A DNA stretch of 64,000 nt from Bifidobacterium sp. UBA744. Its GTDB lineage: Bacteria > Actinomycetota > Actinomycetes > Actinomycetales > Bifidobacteriaceae. This document shows, in pieces, positions 27,055 to 35,537 of this stretch (the first letter of the stretch is position 1; each line of letters begins with the position of its first letter). The stretch is taken from contig DBKS01000055.1 in the NCBI GenBank assembly GCA_002298605.1, forward strand, positions 1-64,000, written 5' to 3'. The notes beneath the pieces are model-generated. The model saw only the letters and a program-made list of their open reading frames with translations, ran no database searches and was not told the DNA's origin. A program made the position numbers and the translations under genes.

Positions 27055-27660
27055 ATGGCCCGCAAGCGCAACACCGGAACCGAGGCGAAGATCAAAGAGG
27101 CGTTCACCGCCCTGCTGAGGGAAAAGGGCTTCGACGCCATGACAGTCAGCGACATCGCGCGCACCGCGGGCATCAACCGAGGCACCTTCTACATGCACTA
27201 CATGGACAAGTTCGACCTCAGGCAGCAGCTCATCGACAATGCGACGATGGACCTGCGCGACATTCTGACCCCGCCCGCAATCGCCTCCCACGCGACGCAG
27301 CCCGACAGGCATGTGAGCACGTTGGACGTCATCGCCCCCCAGGCGATACTGCGCGCGCTGCAATACGTCAAGAACGACGCGGCGTTCTTCGATGCGATCT
27401 CGCAATCCGGCCAGGACATGCGCATGTACGACGAGACGAAAACCATCCTCAAGAAAATGCTGGAGGACAACGCGGCCAGAATGAGGGTCAAACCGACGCT
27501 GGGAGGGCTTCCGGCCACCTACGGCTACGAAATCGTCGTATCGTCCGTCACCTCGATCATCTGGCTGTGGATTCGCCGCGGCTTTCTGGAAACTCCGGAA
27601 GCCATCACCAAATACATCGAGCTGAACAAGAGGCTCAGCCCGGTCGCGCTGCTTCGATAG
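27055..27660 (+). CDS. TetR/AcrR family transcriptional regulator
   Basis: The N-terminal HTH is clear in the 201-residue protein: KIKEAFTALLREKGFDAMTVSDIARTAGINRGTFYMHYMDKFDL (about residues 12-55). The C-terminal ligand domain is not recognisable by eye. CAAGGAG precedes ATG 27055. It is divergent from the CMD gene and 42 nt upstream of a LysR gene on the same strand, so it may control either. The ligand is unknown. Confidence 0.9.
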   Translation: MARKRNTGTEAKIKEAFTALLREKGFDAMTVSDIARTAGINRGTFYMHYMDKFDLRQQLIDNATMDLRDILTPPAIASHATQPDRHVSTLDVIAPQAILRALQYVKNDAAFFDAISQSGQDMRMYDETKTILKKMLEDNAARMRVKPTLGGLPATYGYEIVVSSVTSIIWLWIRRGFLETPEAITKYIELNKRLSPVALLR

Positions 27661-27702
27661 GCGCCCCGGCCCAATACCGACGCGGTGGTATAACTACGAG
27701 CT

Positions 27703-28626
27703 ATGACTATTCTTCAACTGCGCTACATCGTCAAGATCGTCGAATGCGGGTCGATGAACGAGGCATCGCATGAGCTGTACGTGTCCCAGCCGGCGTTGAG
27801 CTCCTCGGTGAAGGAGCTGGAGAACGAACTGGGCATCGAGATCTTCACCCGCCACTCGCAGGGCATCGCACTGACGGTGGACGGGGCGGAATTCCTCACC
27901 TATGCCCGCCAGGTGCTCGACCAGGCGGACCTCCTCGAGGAACGGTACAAGCACGCCAAGCCGCGCAAGCAGCTGTGCACGGTGTCCACGCAGCACTACA
28001 TGTTCGCCGTCGAGGCCTTCGTGGAAATGATCAACTCCATCAAGTCCGACGAATACGAATTCACCATCCGCGAAACCAGGACCCGCGACATCATCAACCA
28101 AACCGCCAACATGCAGTCCGACCTGGGCATCATCTACCTGTCCGATTTCAACAAGGACGTCATCGGCAAACTGCTGCGCGAAAAGCACCTCGAGTTCCAT
28201 CCGCTGTTCCGTGCGCCGCTGCACGTCTTCCTGGCGCGCACCAACCCGCTGGCGTCCAAGAAGTCGCTCACCATGGAGGATCTCAAGCCGTACCCCTTCA
28301 TCCAATACGAGCAGGGCGAGGAGGGGAGCTTCTACTTCTACGAGGAGGCGGTCTGGCCGGACTACTCCCCCAAGCAAATCAACGTCACCGACCGCGCCAC
28401 CATCCTCAACTTCATCATCGGCCTCAACGGCTACACGGTGTGCACGGGCATCGACAACGGCGATCTCAACAATGAGAAAATCGTCACCGTGCCGTTGGAA
28501 TCCGATGAGACCATGCTCGTGGGGTGGATCACCAACGAACGCGCCAAACTCTCATCCGCGGCGGAGAACTATCTCGACAGGCTCAAGTCCGTGGTGTCGG
28601 CGCACGGATACACGCTGATCGACTAG
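27703..28626 (+). CDS. LysR family transcriptional regulator
   Basis: The winged HTH (LRYIVKIVECGSMNEASHELYVSQPALSSSVKELENELG) spans residues 5-43. A LysR substrate-binding domain follows (about 90-300), with QSDLGIIYLS and YTVCTGIDN. Length 307 aa is normal. The Shine-Dalgarno of ATG 27703 is poor. It shares strand with the TetR gene and converges on pyrE. LysR regulators usually act on a divergent neighbour, but none exists here, so the target is probably the TetR/CMD group, itself, or a distant gene. Confidence 0.92.
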   Translation: MTILQLRYIVKIVECGSMNEASHELYVSQPALSSSVKELENELGIEIFTRHSQGIALTVDGAEFLTYARQVLDQADLLEERYKHAKPRKQLCTVSTQHYMFAVEAFVEMINSIKSDEYEFTIRETRTRDIINQTANMQSDLGIIYLSDFNKDVIGKLLREKHLEFHPLFRAPLHVFLARTNPLASKKSLTMEDLKPYPFIQYEQGEEGSFYFYEEAVWPDYSPKQINVTDRATILNFIIGLNGYTVCTGIDNGDLNNEKIVTVPLESDETMLVGWITNERAKLSSAAENYLDRLKSVVSAHGYTLID

Positions 28627-28664
28627 CTCATTCAACCGACGCCAGGCGTTCGCACCACCTGCGA

Positions 28665-28711
28665 GTTGAGGCTCCCGCCCCTGTATTATCGCAGCGGGCG
28701 GGAGCCTCAAC
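28665..28711. terminator. Hairpin between convergent LysR gene and pyrE
   Basis: A perfect 16-bp stem (28665-28680 with 28696-28711, arm GTTGAGGCTCCCGCCC) has a 15-nt loop. It lies between two converging genes, so it probably ends both transcripts. No long T run flanks it. Confidence 0.7.
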
Positions 28712-28770
28712 TGTCTGCCGTCAATGCGCCGCCAACCGTCTCACGCCATTGGGGGCAGGGGCCATGGGAT

Positions 28771-29466
28771 TCACGCGCCGTATCGGTCGAGGTAGGCGTC
28801 GGCTGCGGCCTTGATCGCCTCGGTCACATACGGCATACCGTCGGCGGCGGCGATATGCCGGCCGGCCTCGAAGATCTCGCGCACATTGGCGATCGCAAAC
28901 ACCGGGAATCCGAATTCGGCCTCGACGGCCTTCACCGCCGACACGTCGGAACCCCTGGTCTTCTCCATGCGATCGACCGAAAGCACCAGGCCGACGATCT
29001 CGACGTTGGCTTCGGCCTTCAACTTGGGAATGACCTCACGCACCGCGGTGCCGGCGGTCATCACATCGTCGACCAACAGCACCTTCATGCCGTCGGACAA
29101 CTGGGTGCCCACCATCACGCCGCCGTCGCCATGGTCCTTCCTCTCCTTGCGGTCGAAGGTGTATCCGACCTGGAGATCATGGGCGCCGGTGAGCGCGATC
29201 GCCGTGGAGACGGCCAGCGGGATGCCCTTGTAGGCGGGTCCGAAAATCGTGTCGATGTCGTGGGGCAGATTGCCGGAGGCGATTTCCTCGGCGATTTTTT
29301 CGGCATAGAACGCGCCGAGCGTGGCGATCTTACGGCCGTCGTCGAATGCGCCGGCGTTGATGAAATACGGCGACCTGCGGCCGGATTTCAAGGTGAAGTC
29401 GCCGAATTTCAGCGCCTTGGACTCCAAGAGGAACTGGGTGAAGCGAATGTCCAGATTGCCGCTCAT
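28771..29466 (-). CDS. pyrE: Orotate phosphoribosyltransferase
   Basis: It joins orotate and PRPP to give orotidine monophosphate. The 231-residue chain shows [14 protein letters not shown] near the start and the PRPP motif [19 protein letters not shown] 29466 has AAGGAG upstream; an open frame continues into pyrD in another frame and is not real coding. It is the last gene of the pyr operon, 64 nt after pyrD, and ends before a hairpin. Confidence 0.96.
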   Translation of the reverse strand: MSGNLDIRFTQFLLESKALKFGDFTLKSGRRSPYFINAGAFDDGRKIATLGAFYAEKIAEEIASGNLPHDIDTIFGPAYKGIPLAVSTAIALTGAHDLQVGYTFDRKERKDHGDGGVMVGTQLSDGMKVLLVDDVMTAGTAVREVIPKLKAEANVEIVGLVLSVDRMEKTRGSDVSAVKAVEAEFGFPVFAIANVREIFEAGRHIAAADGMPYVTEAIKAAADAYLDRYGA

Positions 29467-29530
29467 AACGAAATGCTCCTTCGATTGTGTTGGTGATCGT
29501 TGCCAATGGATGCATGGGACGAGGCCACGG

Positions 29531-30511
29531 TTACCGCCATGATTGGCCCGCCGCCAGCTTGCCGGCCAGGTCGGGCCGCTGGTCAAGCAGCGCGTCGAGT
29601 TCGCGGGCGATGCGCAACGGGGCGATCGGATCGAACAGGGCGGCCGCGCCCACTTCCACCGCATTCGCGCCGGCATACAGGTATTCCAACGCCTTTTCGC
29701 CCGAATCGATGCCGCCGATGCCGATGATCGGCACATCCGGCAGCGCCGTGCGGACCTGCCATACCTTGGCCAGGCCGATCGGCAACACGGCCGGACCGGA
29801 GACGCCGCCGGTCACATGATCGATGATCGGCTTGCCGGTGCGCGTGTTGATGCGCATGCCGACGACCGTGTTGATCAGGCTGAGCGCGTCGGCCCCGGCC
29901 TCCACCGCCGCCTGGGCGGGAGCCGTGATGTCGGTGACGTTGGGCGTGAGCTTGACGATCATCGGCTTGTCGGTCAGTGAACGCAGCCGGGAGACAAGCC
30001 GATACAGCGCCTGCGGATCGGTCCCCACGCTCATGCCGCCATGGCTCACGTTTGGGCAGCTGACGTTGATCTCCAGCATATCGGCCGGCGACGAGGCCAG
30101 TTTGGCGACCACTTCGGCATAGTCGTCATCGCTGTGTCCGCAGACATTGGTCACGACGTTGGCGTTGATCGCCTTCAGCTTGGGAAGATCGTCCTCGAGA
30201 TAGTGGTCGACGCCGGGGTTCTGCAAACCGACCGCATTGATGTTGCTGGCGGGCCCCTCGGCGGTGCGCACACCCGGGTTGCCCTCCCATGGAACCGGGG
30301 ACACGCCTTTGGTGCTGACGGCGCCGAGCTGGCTCACATCATAGAACCAGCGCACGGCGGCATATTGGAACGTGCCGGACGCCGTACCCACCGGATTCTT
30401 CCACGGCACACCCGCCACCACCGTCGGATGACGCCACTCATATGGCTCGTACAGGTTCGCCTGCCGGTCCTCGCATCGGTCGGTCGCTGCCGCTGTTGCC
30501 GCTGTCGTCAT
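29531..30511 (-). CDS. pyrD: Dihydroorotate dehydrogenase B, catalytic subunit
   Basis: This FMN enzyme oxidises dihydroorotate to orotate. It is class 1B: it works with the PyrK electron-transfer subunit and NAD. Visible are [33 protein letters not shown] with the class 1 catalytic Cys, NTVVGMRI and [15 protein letters not shown] 30511 lies 1 nt after the pyrK stop with a GGGGGG site; an in-frame start nine codons earlier is possible. Length 326 aa. Confidence 0.95.
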   Translation of the reverse strand: MTTAATAAATDRCEDRQANLYEPYEWRHPTVVAGVPWKNPVGTASGTFQYAAVRWFYDVSQLGAVSTKGVSPVPWEGNPGVRTAEGPASNINAVGLQNPGVDHYLEDDLPKLKAINANVVTNVCGHSDDDYAEVVAKLASSPADMLEINVSCPNVSHGGMSVGTDPQALYRLVSRLRSLTDKPMIVKLTPNVTDITAPAQAAVEAGADALSLINTVVGMRINTRTGKPIIDHVTGGVSGPAVLPIGLAKVWQVRTALPDVPIIGIGGIDSGEKALEYLYAGANAVEVGAAALFDPIAPLRIARELDALLDQRPDLAGKLAAGQSWR

Positions 30512-30512
30512 G

Positions 30513-31328
30513 TCATTCCCCCCATCCAAGTTGCTCACGGGTAAACACCGGGCCGTCGCTGCACACTTTCAGACGGCCGTCCACTGTATCGACGGTGCAA
30601 AGCACGCAGGTGCCGTATCCGCATCCCATGCGCTGTTCCATGCTCAGCTGGCAGGGCAGATCGCGCTCCACAGCCCAGCCGGCCACGGCCTTCATCATCG
30701 GCAGCGGGCCGCACGACAGGATCGTCGTATTGCCATCGGCGGCAAATTCACCGGCGTGGGCGTCCAGCAGCGTGATCACATTGCCCCGGGACTCGTCGAT
30801 GCTCAGCGTGGCGTCCGCGTAACGGCTCACATAGTCGTCCGCGAAATGGTCGTTTCGGTAGCCGAACACCGCGGTGGTGGTCGCGTCGTCCCGCCCGGAC
30901 AGGCACTGGGCCGCGTAGATCAGCGGGGGCACGCCGAGACCGCCGCCGACCAGCACGTAATGGCCGGCTTCCTTGACCTTGAAGGGCCGTCCCAGCGGTC
31001 CCAGCACATCCAGCGTGTCGCCGACACGCATCGCGGCGAGTTCCCGGGTGCCTTCGCCGATCACCGCGAAGATGACGCTGACGTCATCGCCGTCGACCTC
31101 GCTGACGCCGAATGGCCGCGGCATCAGATGCATCGGGTCCCTGACGAACAGATCGACGAACTGAGCCGGCTTCGCGTGGGCCGCGATATAGGGGTCCCGG
31201 AAGCTCAGGCGTACAACGCCGTCCGTCAATTCGCCGATATCGGTGATCTCAACGGGATGACGCGGAGGGAAAAACCCTGCGGCCGTCGCCTCGTCGACGA
31301 TCCTGGCCGTGCGTGAAAAAGTCGGCAT
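30513..31328 (-). CDS. pyrK: Dihydroorotate dehydrogenase B, electron-transfer subunit
   Basis: PyrK carries FAD and a [2Fe-2S] cluster and passes electrons from PyrD to NAD. The 271-residue chain has RPFGVSEVDGDD for FAD binding, LVGGGLGVPPL for NAD, and the cluster Cys set near the end, GCGYGTCVLC followed by KVCSDGP. It lies between pyrF and pyrD, 1 nt before pyrD, which implies balanced coupled translation of the two subunits. Confidence 0.95.
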   Translation of the reverse strand: MPTFSRTARIVDEATAAGFFPPRHPVEITDIGELTDGVVRLSFRDPYIAAHAKPAQFVDLFVRDPMHLMPRPFGVSEVDGDDVSVIFAVIGEGTRELAAMRVGDTLDVLGPLGRPFKVKEAGHYVLVGGGLGVPPLIYAAQCLSGRDDATTTAVFGYRNDHFADDYVSRYADATLSIDESRGNVITLLDAHAGEFAADGNTTILSCGPLPMMKAVAGWAVERDLPCQLSMEQRMGCGYGTCVLCTVDTVDGRLKVCSDGPVFTREQLGWGE

Positions 31329-31401
31329 TTCCTTGATGCTCTCCTGTCCTTGTTCTGCTGACGTAATGATGGAAAAAGGGAAACGGCGGCGGGGAACCGT
31401 G

Positions 31402-32367
31402 CTACAGCACGGCCCGCAGATCGTCGCGCATCGCGATCGCCGCCTGCCGCGCCGCCCGAGCGACGAGGTCCAGGGCGTCGTGCGCGCTCATGGATTCGCT
31501 GTACCGGCCGGATTTCCTCCACGCCCCGATGATCCCGCGCGTGGAGCTGATCGCCGCGCCGGATCCGTTCGCGTCGAACATGCCCGCCACGTCCGCCGCG
31601 GTGCCTCCCTGGGCTCCGTAGCCGGGCACCAGGAAGAAGGTGTGCGGCATGCGCCGGCGCAGCGCCCTGCCCTCCTGAGGATGGGTCGCGCCCACCACGG
31701 CGCCGACACGGGAATATCCGCGCTCTCCCAGGGTGCCCTCCCCCCACCGCTCGACGAGGTCGGCGACCCGCTCATAGAGCTTGCCGCCGCCGACGAGATC
31801 AAGCATCTGCAGTTCGCTGGACGAGGGATTGGACGTGCGGACCAGCACGAAGATGTCCTTGTCGTTGTCCCGGGCCGCCTCGACGAACGGGGTGATGCCA
31901 TCGGTGCCCAGATACGGGTTGACGGTGACGGCGTCCTCATGCCACGGGTCGAAGCGCTCATCGGAGCCGGCGAGGGACACGCCGCTGAGACGGTGGGCGT
32001 AGGCGGCCGCAGTGGAGCCGATGTCACCGCGCTTGACGTCCCCCAGCACATAGAGCCCGCGCTCGGCCGCGTATTCGCAGGTCATGGCATACACGTCGAC
32101 GCCGTTGGTGCCCAGCGCCTCGTACATGGCGCTTTGCGGTTTGACCGCGGGCACGATGTCGCATACCGCATCGATGATCGTGCGGTTGAACTCGTAGAAC
32201 GCCACCGCCAACTGCGCGGCCGGCGCTTCGGCCGGGTCCTCGACCTCATCGCGGATCTCGTCGGCGAAGCTGGCCACCACCTGCGGGGGAACCAGCGCTT
32301 CGGTGGGGTCCAAACCGACGATGGCCGGATTCTGTTTGGCGTTGATCGCGTCGATAAGTCGATCCAT
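31402..32367 (-). CDS. pyrF: Orotidine 5'-phosphate decarboxylase (type 2)
   Basis: It makes UMP from OMP. At 321 residues it is the longer type 2 form. Visible are NPAIVGLDPTEALVP at the start, VKPQSAMYEALG, the active-site block DVKRGDIGSTAAAYA, and VPGYGAQGGTAADV. ATG 32367 is preceded by AGGAGTATCTC. It lies between pyrC and pyrK. Confidence 0.95.
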   Translation of the reverse strand: MDRLIDAINAKQNPAIVGLDPTEALVPPQVVASFADEIRDEVEDPAEAPAAQLAVAFYEFNRTIIDAVCDIVPAVKPQSAMYEALGTNGVDVYAMTCEYAAERGLYVLGDVKRGDIGSTAAAYAHRLSGVSLAGSDERFDPWHEDAVTVNPYLGTDGITPFVEAARDNDKDIFVLVRTSNPSSSELQMLDLVGGGKLYERVADLVERWGEGTLGERGYSRVGAVVGATHPQEGRALRRRMPHTFFLVPGYGAQGGTAADVAGMFDANGSGAAISSTRGIIGAWRKSGRYSESMSAHDALDLVARAARQAAIAMRDDLRAVL

Positions 32368-32448
32368 GAGATACTCCTGTACTGGTTGGTTGTCGAGCTG
32401 GTGAATTGATGCGTCCGGTGACGTGTCCGGCCGCCGGGGCCGCGAACG

Positions 32449-33924
32449 CTATGACAGTCGGGTGAACGCCAGACTGCCCGCGATGATGGTGGCCATCGGG
32501 CGGCCCGTGACATGCCATCCGCCGAACGGGGTGTTGCGCGCCTTGGAATGGAAGCGCTCGGGATCCACCGTCCAGGGGGCATCGGTGCCGAGCACCACCA
32601 GATCGACGTCGCCGGCGTCGTCGCCGAGCCGGGACAGATCCAGCAGGCGGTTGCGCCCTGCGCCGGAGACGGCATGGCCGCTGCCATTCGACGCCGCGTC
32701 ATTGGGGGCCGGCTCGGAATACCGCTCGACCAGATCGCCGACGTCCGTGGGCGCATGCCCCAGCAGCCGGGCCGGCGCGACGGACATGAGTTCGATCAGC
32801 CGCTCGTCCGAGATGAACCCGCCGTCGACCAGCACCTTGTGGCACACGCCATAGGAGCATTCCAGGCCGATGATGCCGTTCGGAGCCTCAAGGAATCCCA
32901 AGGCCTTTTCATCCATGGTGTGCGGCGCGTGGTCGGTTGCCAGCAGATCGACGGTACCGTCGGCGATGGCGGCGATGGTGGCCCGCCGATCCGCCTCGCT
33001 TCTCAGCGGCGGGTTCATTTTGGCAAGGGTGCCGTAGGTGAGCAGGGCCTCGTCGCTGAGCGCCAGATAATGCGGCGCCGTCTCGCAGGTGATCGGCAGT
33101 CCCTCGGCCTTGGCCTTGCGGATGGCGTCGAACGAACAGGCCGTACTGACATGCTGGAAGTGGATATGCACGCCGGTTCGGCGCGCCGCCTCGATGTCGC
33201 GCTCCACGATCTTCAGCTCGGTGTCTTCGGGGATGCCGGGCACCCCGAGACGACGTGACACCGGCCCGTCGTTGACGGCGCCGGTATCGTGGTGCTCGCA
33301 ATGCTCGATCAGATACAGGCCCGTCGCGTCGGCGTTGGCAAGCACATCATCGAGGATGCCGGCGGGCACCGCAGCCCCGTCGTCGCTGATGGCCGTCACC
33401 GGATGGGCGAGGGCCGATGCGTCCCTGCCTTCGTCACCGGCGCCGGGCAGATATGCACGCCAGGCATCGCGGTCCGACGCCTGGCGGCCGGCGCGACCTT
33501 TCGAGGCGCAAACGCAGAGATCGTACCGAACCGGCAGCGTGACCCGATGAATGCTCGCATAGTGCTGCAGATAGTCGATGACATTGGAGTATCCGGCGTC
33601 AAGCACTTCCCGCGCGCCGGGCTGACCGTCCTCCACGGGCTCACCGTCCATGGCCGGCAGCGTGTTCGGCATGATCAGCACATTGGTATAGCCGCCCGAC
33701 GCCGCGGCCTCGCATCCGGAGAGCATCGACTCCTTATAGGTCTGCCCCGGATCGCGGAAATGGACGTGAGGGTCCTCAAACCCCGGGGCGAGGGTCAGGC
33801 GGGAGGCGTCCACCACCTGATCGGCGTCGGCATCCGTCTCGCGGATCGTCGCCTCGGACGTCGGCACCACCAGATCAATCACTTCACCGGTATTCCAGAC
33901 TCGGATATTGCGAAGCGTCAGCAT
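32449..33924 (-). CDS. pyrC: Dihydroorotase
   Basis: This zinc hydrolase cyclises N-carbamoyl-aspartate. It is class I: HVHFRDPGQTYKES near residue 53, EHCEHHD, FQHVSTA, and TDHAPHTMDEK. At 491 residues it is about 60 longer than usual. The extra parts are near residues 160-180 (ASDRDAWRAYLPGAGDEGRD) and 415-445, a Ser/Gly/Ala-rich stretch with NGSGHAVSGAG. ATG 33924 has AAGGAGG upstream; the longer open frame is an overlap with pyrI in another frame. Confidence 0.94.
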   Translation of the reverse strand: MLTLRNIRVWNTGEVIDLVVPTSEATIRETDADADQVVDASRLTLAPGFEDPHVHFRDPGQTYKESMLSGCEAAASGGYTNVLIMPNTLPAMDGEPVEDGQPGAREVLDAGYSNVIDYLQHYASIHRVTLPVRYDLCVCASKGRAGRQASDRDAWRAYLPGAGDEGRDASALAHPVTAISDDGAAVPAGILDDVLANADATGLYLIEHCEHHDTGAVNDGPVSRRLGVPGIPEDTELKIVERDIEAARRTGVHIHFQHVSTACSFDAIRKAKAEGLPITCETAPHYLALSDEALLTYGTLAKMNPPLRSEADRRATIAAIADGTVDLLATDHAPHTMDEKALGFLEAPNGIIGLECSYGVCHKVLVDGGFISDERLIELMSVAPARLLGHAPTDVGDLVERYSEPAPNDAASNGSGHAVSGAGRNRLLDLSRLGDDAGDVDLVVLGTDAPWTVDPERFHSKARNTPFGGWHVTGRPMATIIAGSLAFTRLS

Positions 33925-33970
33925 ACAGCCTCCTTGGAGGGGAATCATGGATTCGGTACAGCGGAACCGG

Positions 33971-34393
33971 CTACAACTTGGCTTCCTCGTCGCAGTAATC
34001 GCAACGGTATTCCTGACGCTCGCTGTGGGACAGGTGGAACATCTGGTGGATGCCGCGTTCGGTCCGGGTGACGCAACGGGGATTGACGCAGGTGATGACG
34101 TCAACCATGTGCTCGGGAAGGTTCGGCTTGATTTTCTTGACGATCTTGCCGCCGCGCACCACGTCGATGGTGGCCGACCGGGCCACGAAGCCCAGCACGT
34201 CGAGATTGAGATCCGGCTGGGGATCCTCGATCTTGATGATGTCCTTGGAACCGTACAGATGGCTTGACGCGTTCATGATGAGCGCCAGCTTGGCGGTGGA
34301 GGGATCGATGTCCAGATAAGCCAGCACCTTCAGCGCTGTGCCCGCGGGCACATGGTCGATGATGATGCCGTTCACAATGCTGGTGACTTCCAT
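33971..34393 (-). CDS. pyrI: Aspartate carbamoyltransferase regulatory subunit
   Basis: PyrI binds nucleotide effectors and tunes PyrB. The 140-residue protein has IIDHVPAGTALKVLAYL for effector binding and four zinc cysteines (CVNPRC, CDYC) in the C-terminal domain that contacts PyrB. Its ATG overlaps the pyrB stop by one base (TGATG), which supports a stoichiometric complex. The presence of PyrI predicts allosteric feedback on the pathway. Confidence 0.96.
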   Translation of the reverse strand: MEVTSIVNGIIIDHVPAGTALKVLAYLDIDPSTAKLALIMNASSHLYGSKDIIKIEDPQPDLNLDVLGFVARSATIDVVRGGKIVKKIKPNLPEHMVDVITCVNPRCVTRTERGIHQMFHLSHSERQEYRCDYCDEEAKL

Positions 34394-35379
34394 CAGGCCT
34401 TGACCTCCTTGCCGCTCAGCGGCTCGTAACCGGGCAGGTCGTCGTCCAACAGCGAGCTCACCAGCGCCATGCGCATCAGCATGCCGTTCTTGACCTGTTC
34501 GAAATATGCGGCCCGCGGATCGTCGTCAACCTCCACGGCGATCTCGTTGACACGCGGCAATGGGTGCAGCACGGCCATATGGGGCTTGGCGGCGGACAGC
34601 TTGCTCTCATCGAGAATGTACGTGTCGCGCAGGCGCAGGTAGTCGTCCTCGTTGAAGAAGCGCTCCTTCTGCACGCGGGTCATATAGAGCACGTCAAGAT
34701 CACCGATGACGCCGGCCAGATCACGGACTTCGACGTAGGAGCAGCTCGGCGCGGATTTGATGCGGTCGATCACATACTGGGGGGTCTTGAGCTCCTCGGG
34801 GCTGATCAGCACAAAATCCACATTGCCGAAGCGGCACAGCGTTTCGATCAGAGAATGCACGGTGCGACCGAAGGTCAGATCGCCGCACAGTCCGATCGTG
34901 AGATGGGTGATGCGTCCGAACCTGGATTGCATGGTCGCCAGATCCGCCAGCGTCTGGGTGGGATGCATGTGGCCGCCGTCGCCGGCGTTGATCACGGGGA
35001 CGGAGGCGGCGCGCGACGCCACCAAGGCAGCGCCTTCCTTGGGATGACGCATGGCGACGATGTCGGCGTAGTTGGACACGACCTTCAGCGTATCCGCGAT
35101 GGACTCGCCTTTGGTCGCCGAGCTGAGCTGGGAGCCTGCGAAGCCGATCACCGAGCCGCCGAGCCGCAGCATGGCGGTTTCGAAACTCAGACGCGTGCGC
35201 GTGGAAGGCTCATAGAACAACGTAGCGAGCACCCGACCGTCACAGGTATGCGCCACTTCACGACGGTGCGCGTCAATGTATTCGGCCTTGTGGAGCAAGT
35301 CCTCAATCTGATGGGTGGAAAAATCGTCGAGCGTTACCAGGCTCCGCCCCTTGAGAGGGACCTCAGGCTGTTCTGACAC
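34393..35379 (-). CDS. pyrB: Aspartate carbamoyltransferase, catalytic subunit
   Basis: It performs the committed step, carbamoyl phosphate plus aspartate to N-carbamoyl-aspartate. The 328 residues show FYEPSTRTRLSFETA for carbamoyl phosphate, HPTQTLADL and PLPRVNEIA. The start is GTG 35379 with AAAGGTG upstream. It is the first gene of the seven-gene pyr operon. carA and carB are not in the window, so carbamoyl phosphate comes from elsewhere. Confidence 0.96.
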   Translation of the reverse strand: MSEQPEVPLKGRSLVTLDDFSTHQIEDLLHKAEYIDAHRREVAHTCDGRVLATLFYEPSTRTRLSFETAMLRLGGSVIGFAGSQLSSATKGESIADTLKVVSNYADIVAMRHPKEGAALVASRAASVPVINAGDGGHMHPTQTLADLATMQSRFGRITHLTIGLCGDLTFGRTVHSLIETLCRFGNVDFVLISPEELKTPQYVIDRIKSAPSCSYVEVRDLAGVIGDLDVLYMTRVQKERFFNEDDYLRLRDTYILDESKLSAAKPHMAVLHPLPRVNEIAVEVDDDPRAAYFEQVKNGMLMRMALVSSLLDDDLPGYEPLSGKEVKA

Positions 35380-35413
35380 GGCTCACCTTTCTAAAGTTGT
35401 GTTCGAAAAGGTG

Positions 35414-35436
35414 GCCACTCGATGTGACCTTGTCAA
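35414..35436 (-). promoter_or_regulatory. Possible promoter of the pyr operon
   Basis: A consensus TTGACA (35431-35436 on the minus strand) lies 52 nt before pyrB, but the hexamer 17 bp downstream (CACCTT) is a poor -10. I see no PyrR-type attenuator in the 158-nt glnE-pyrB gap. Confidence 0.3.
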
Positions 35437-35537
35437 GGGTACGCCACGAGGAAGACACCTTCCGTTCACCTGACTGCGCGAGTCGGATGGGACGGCGGGC
35501 GCCCCGCGCGGCGTCCGCGACGTTCGCGACGGCGGGC

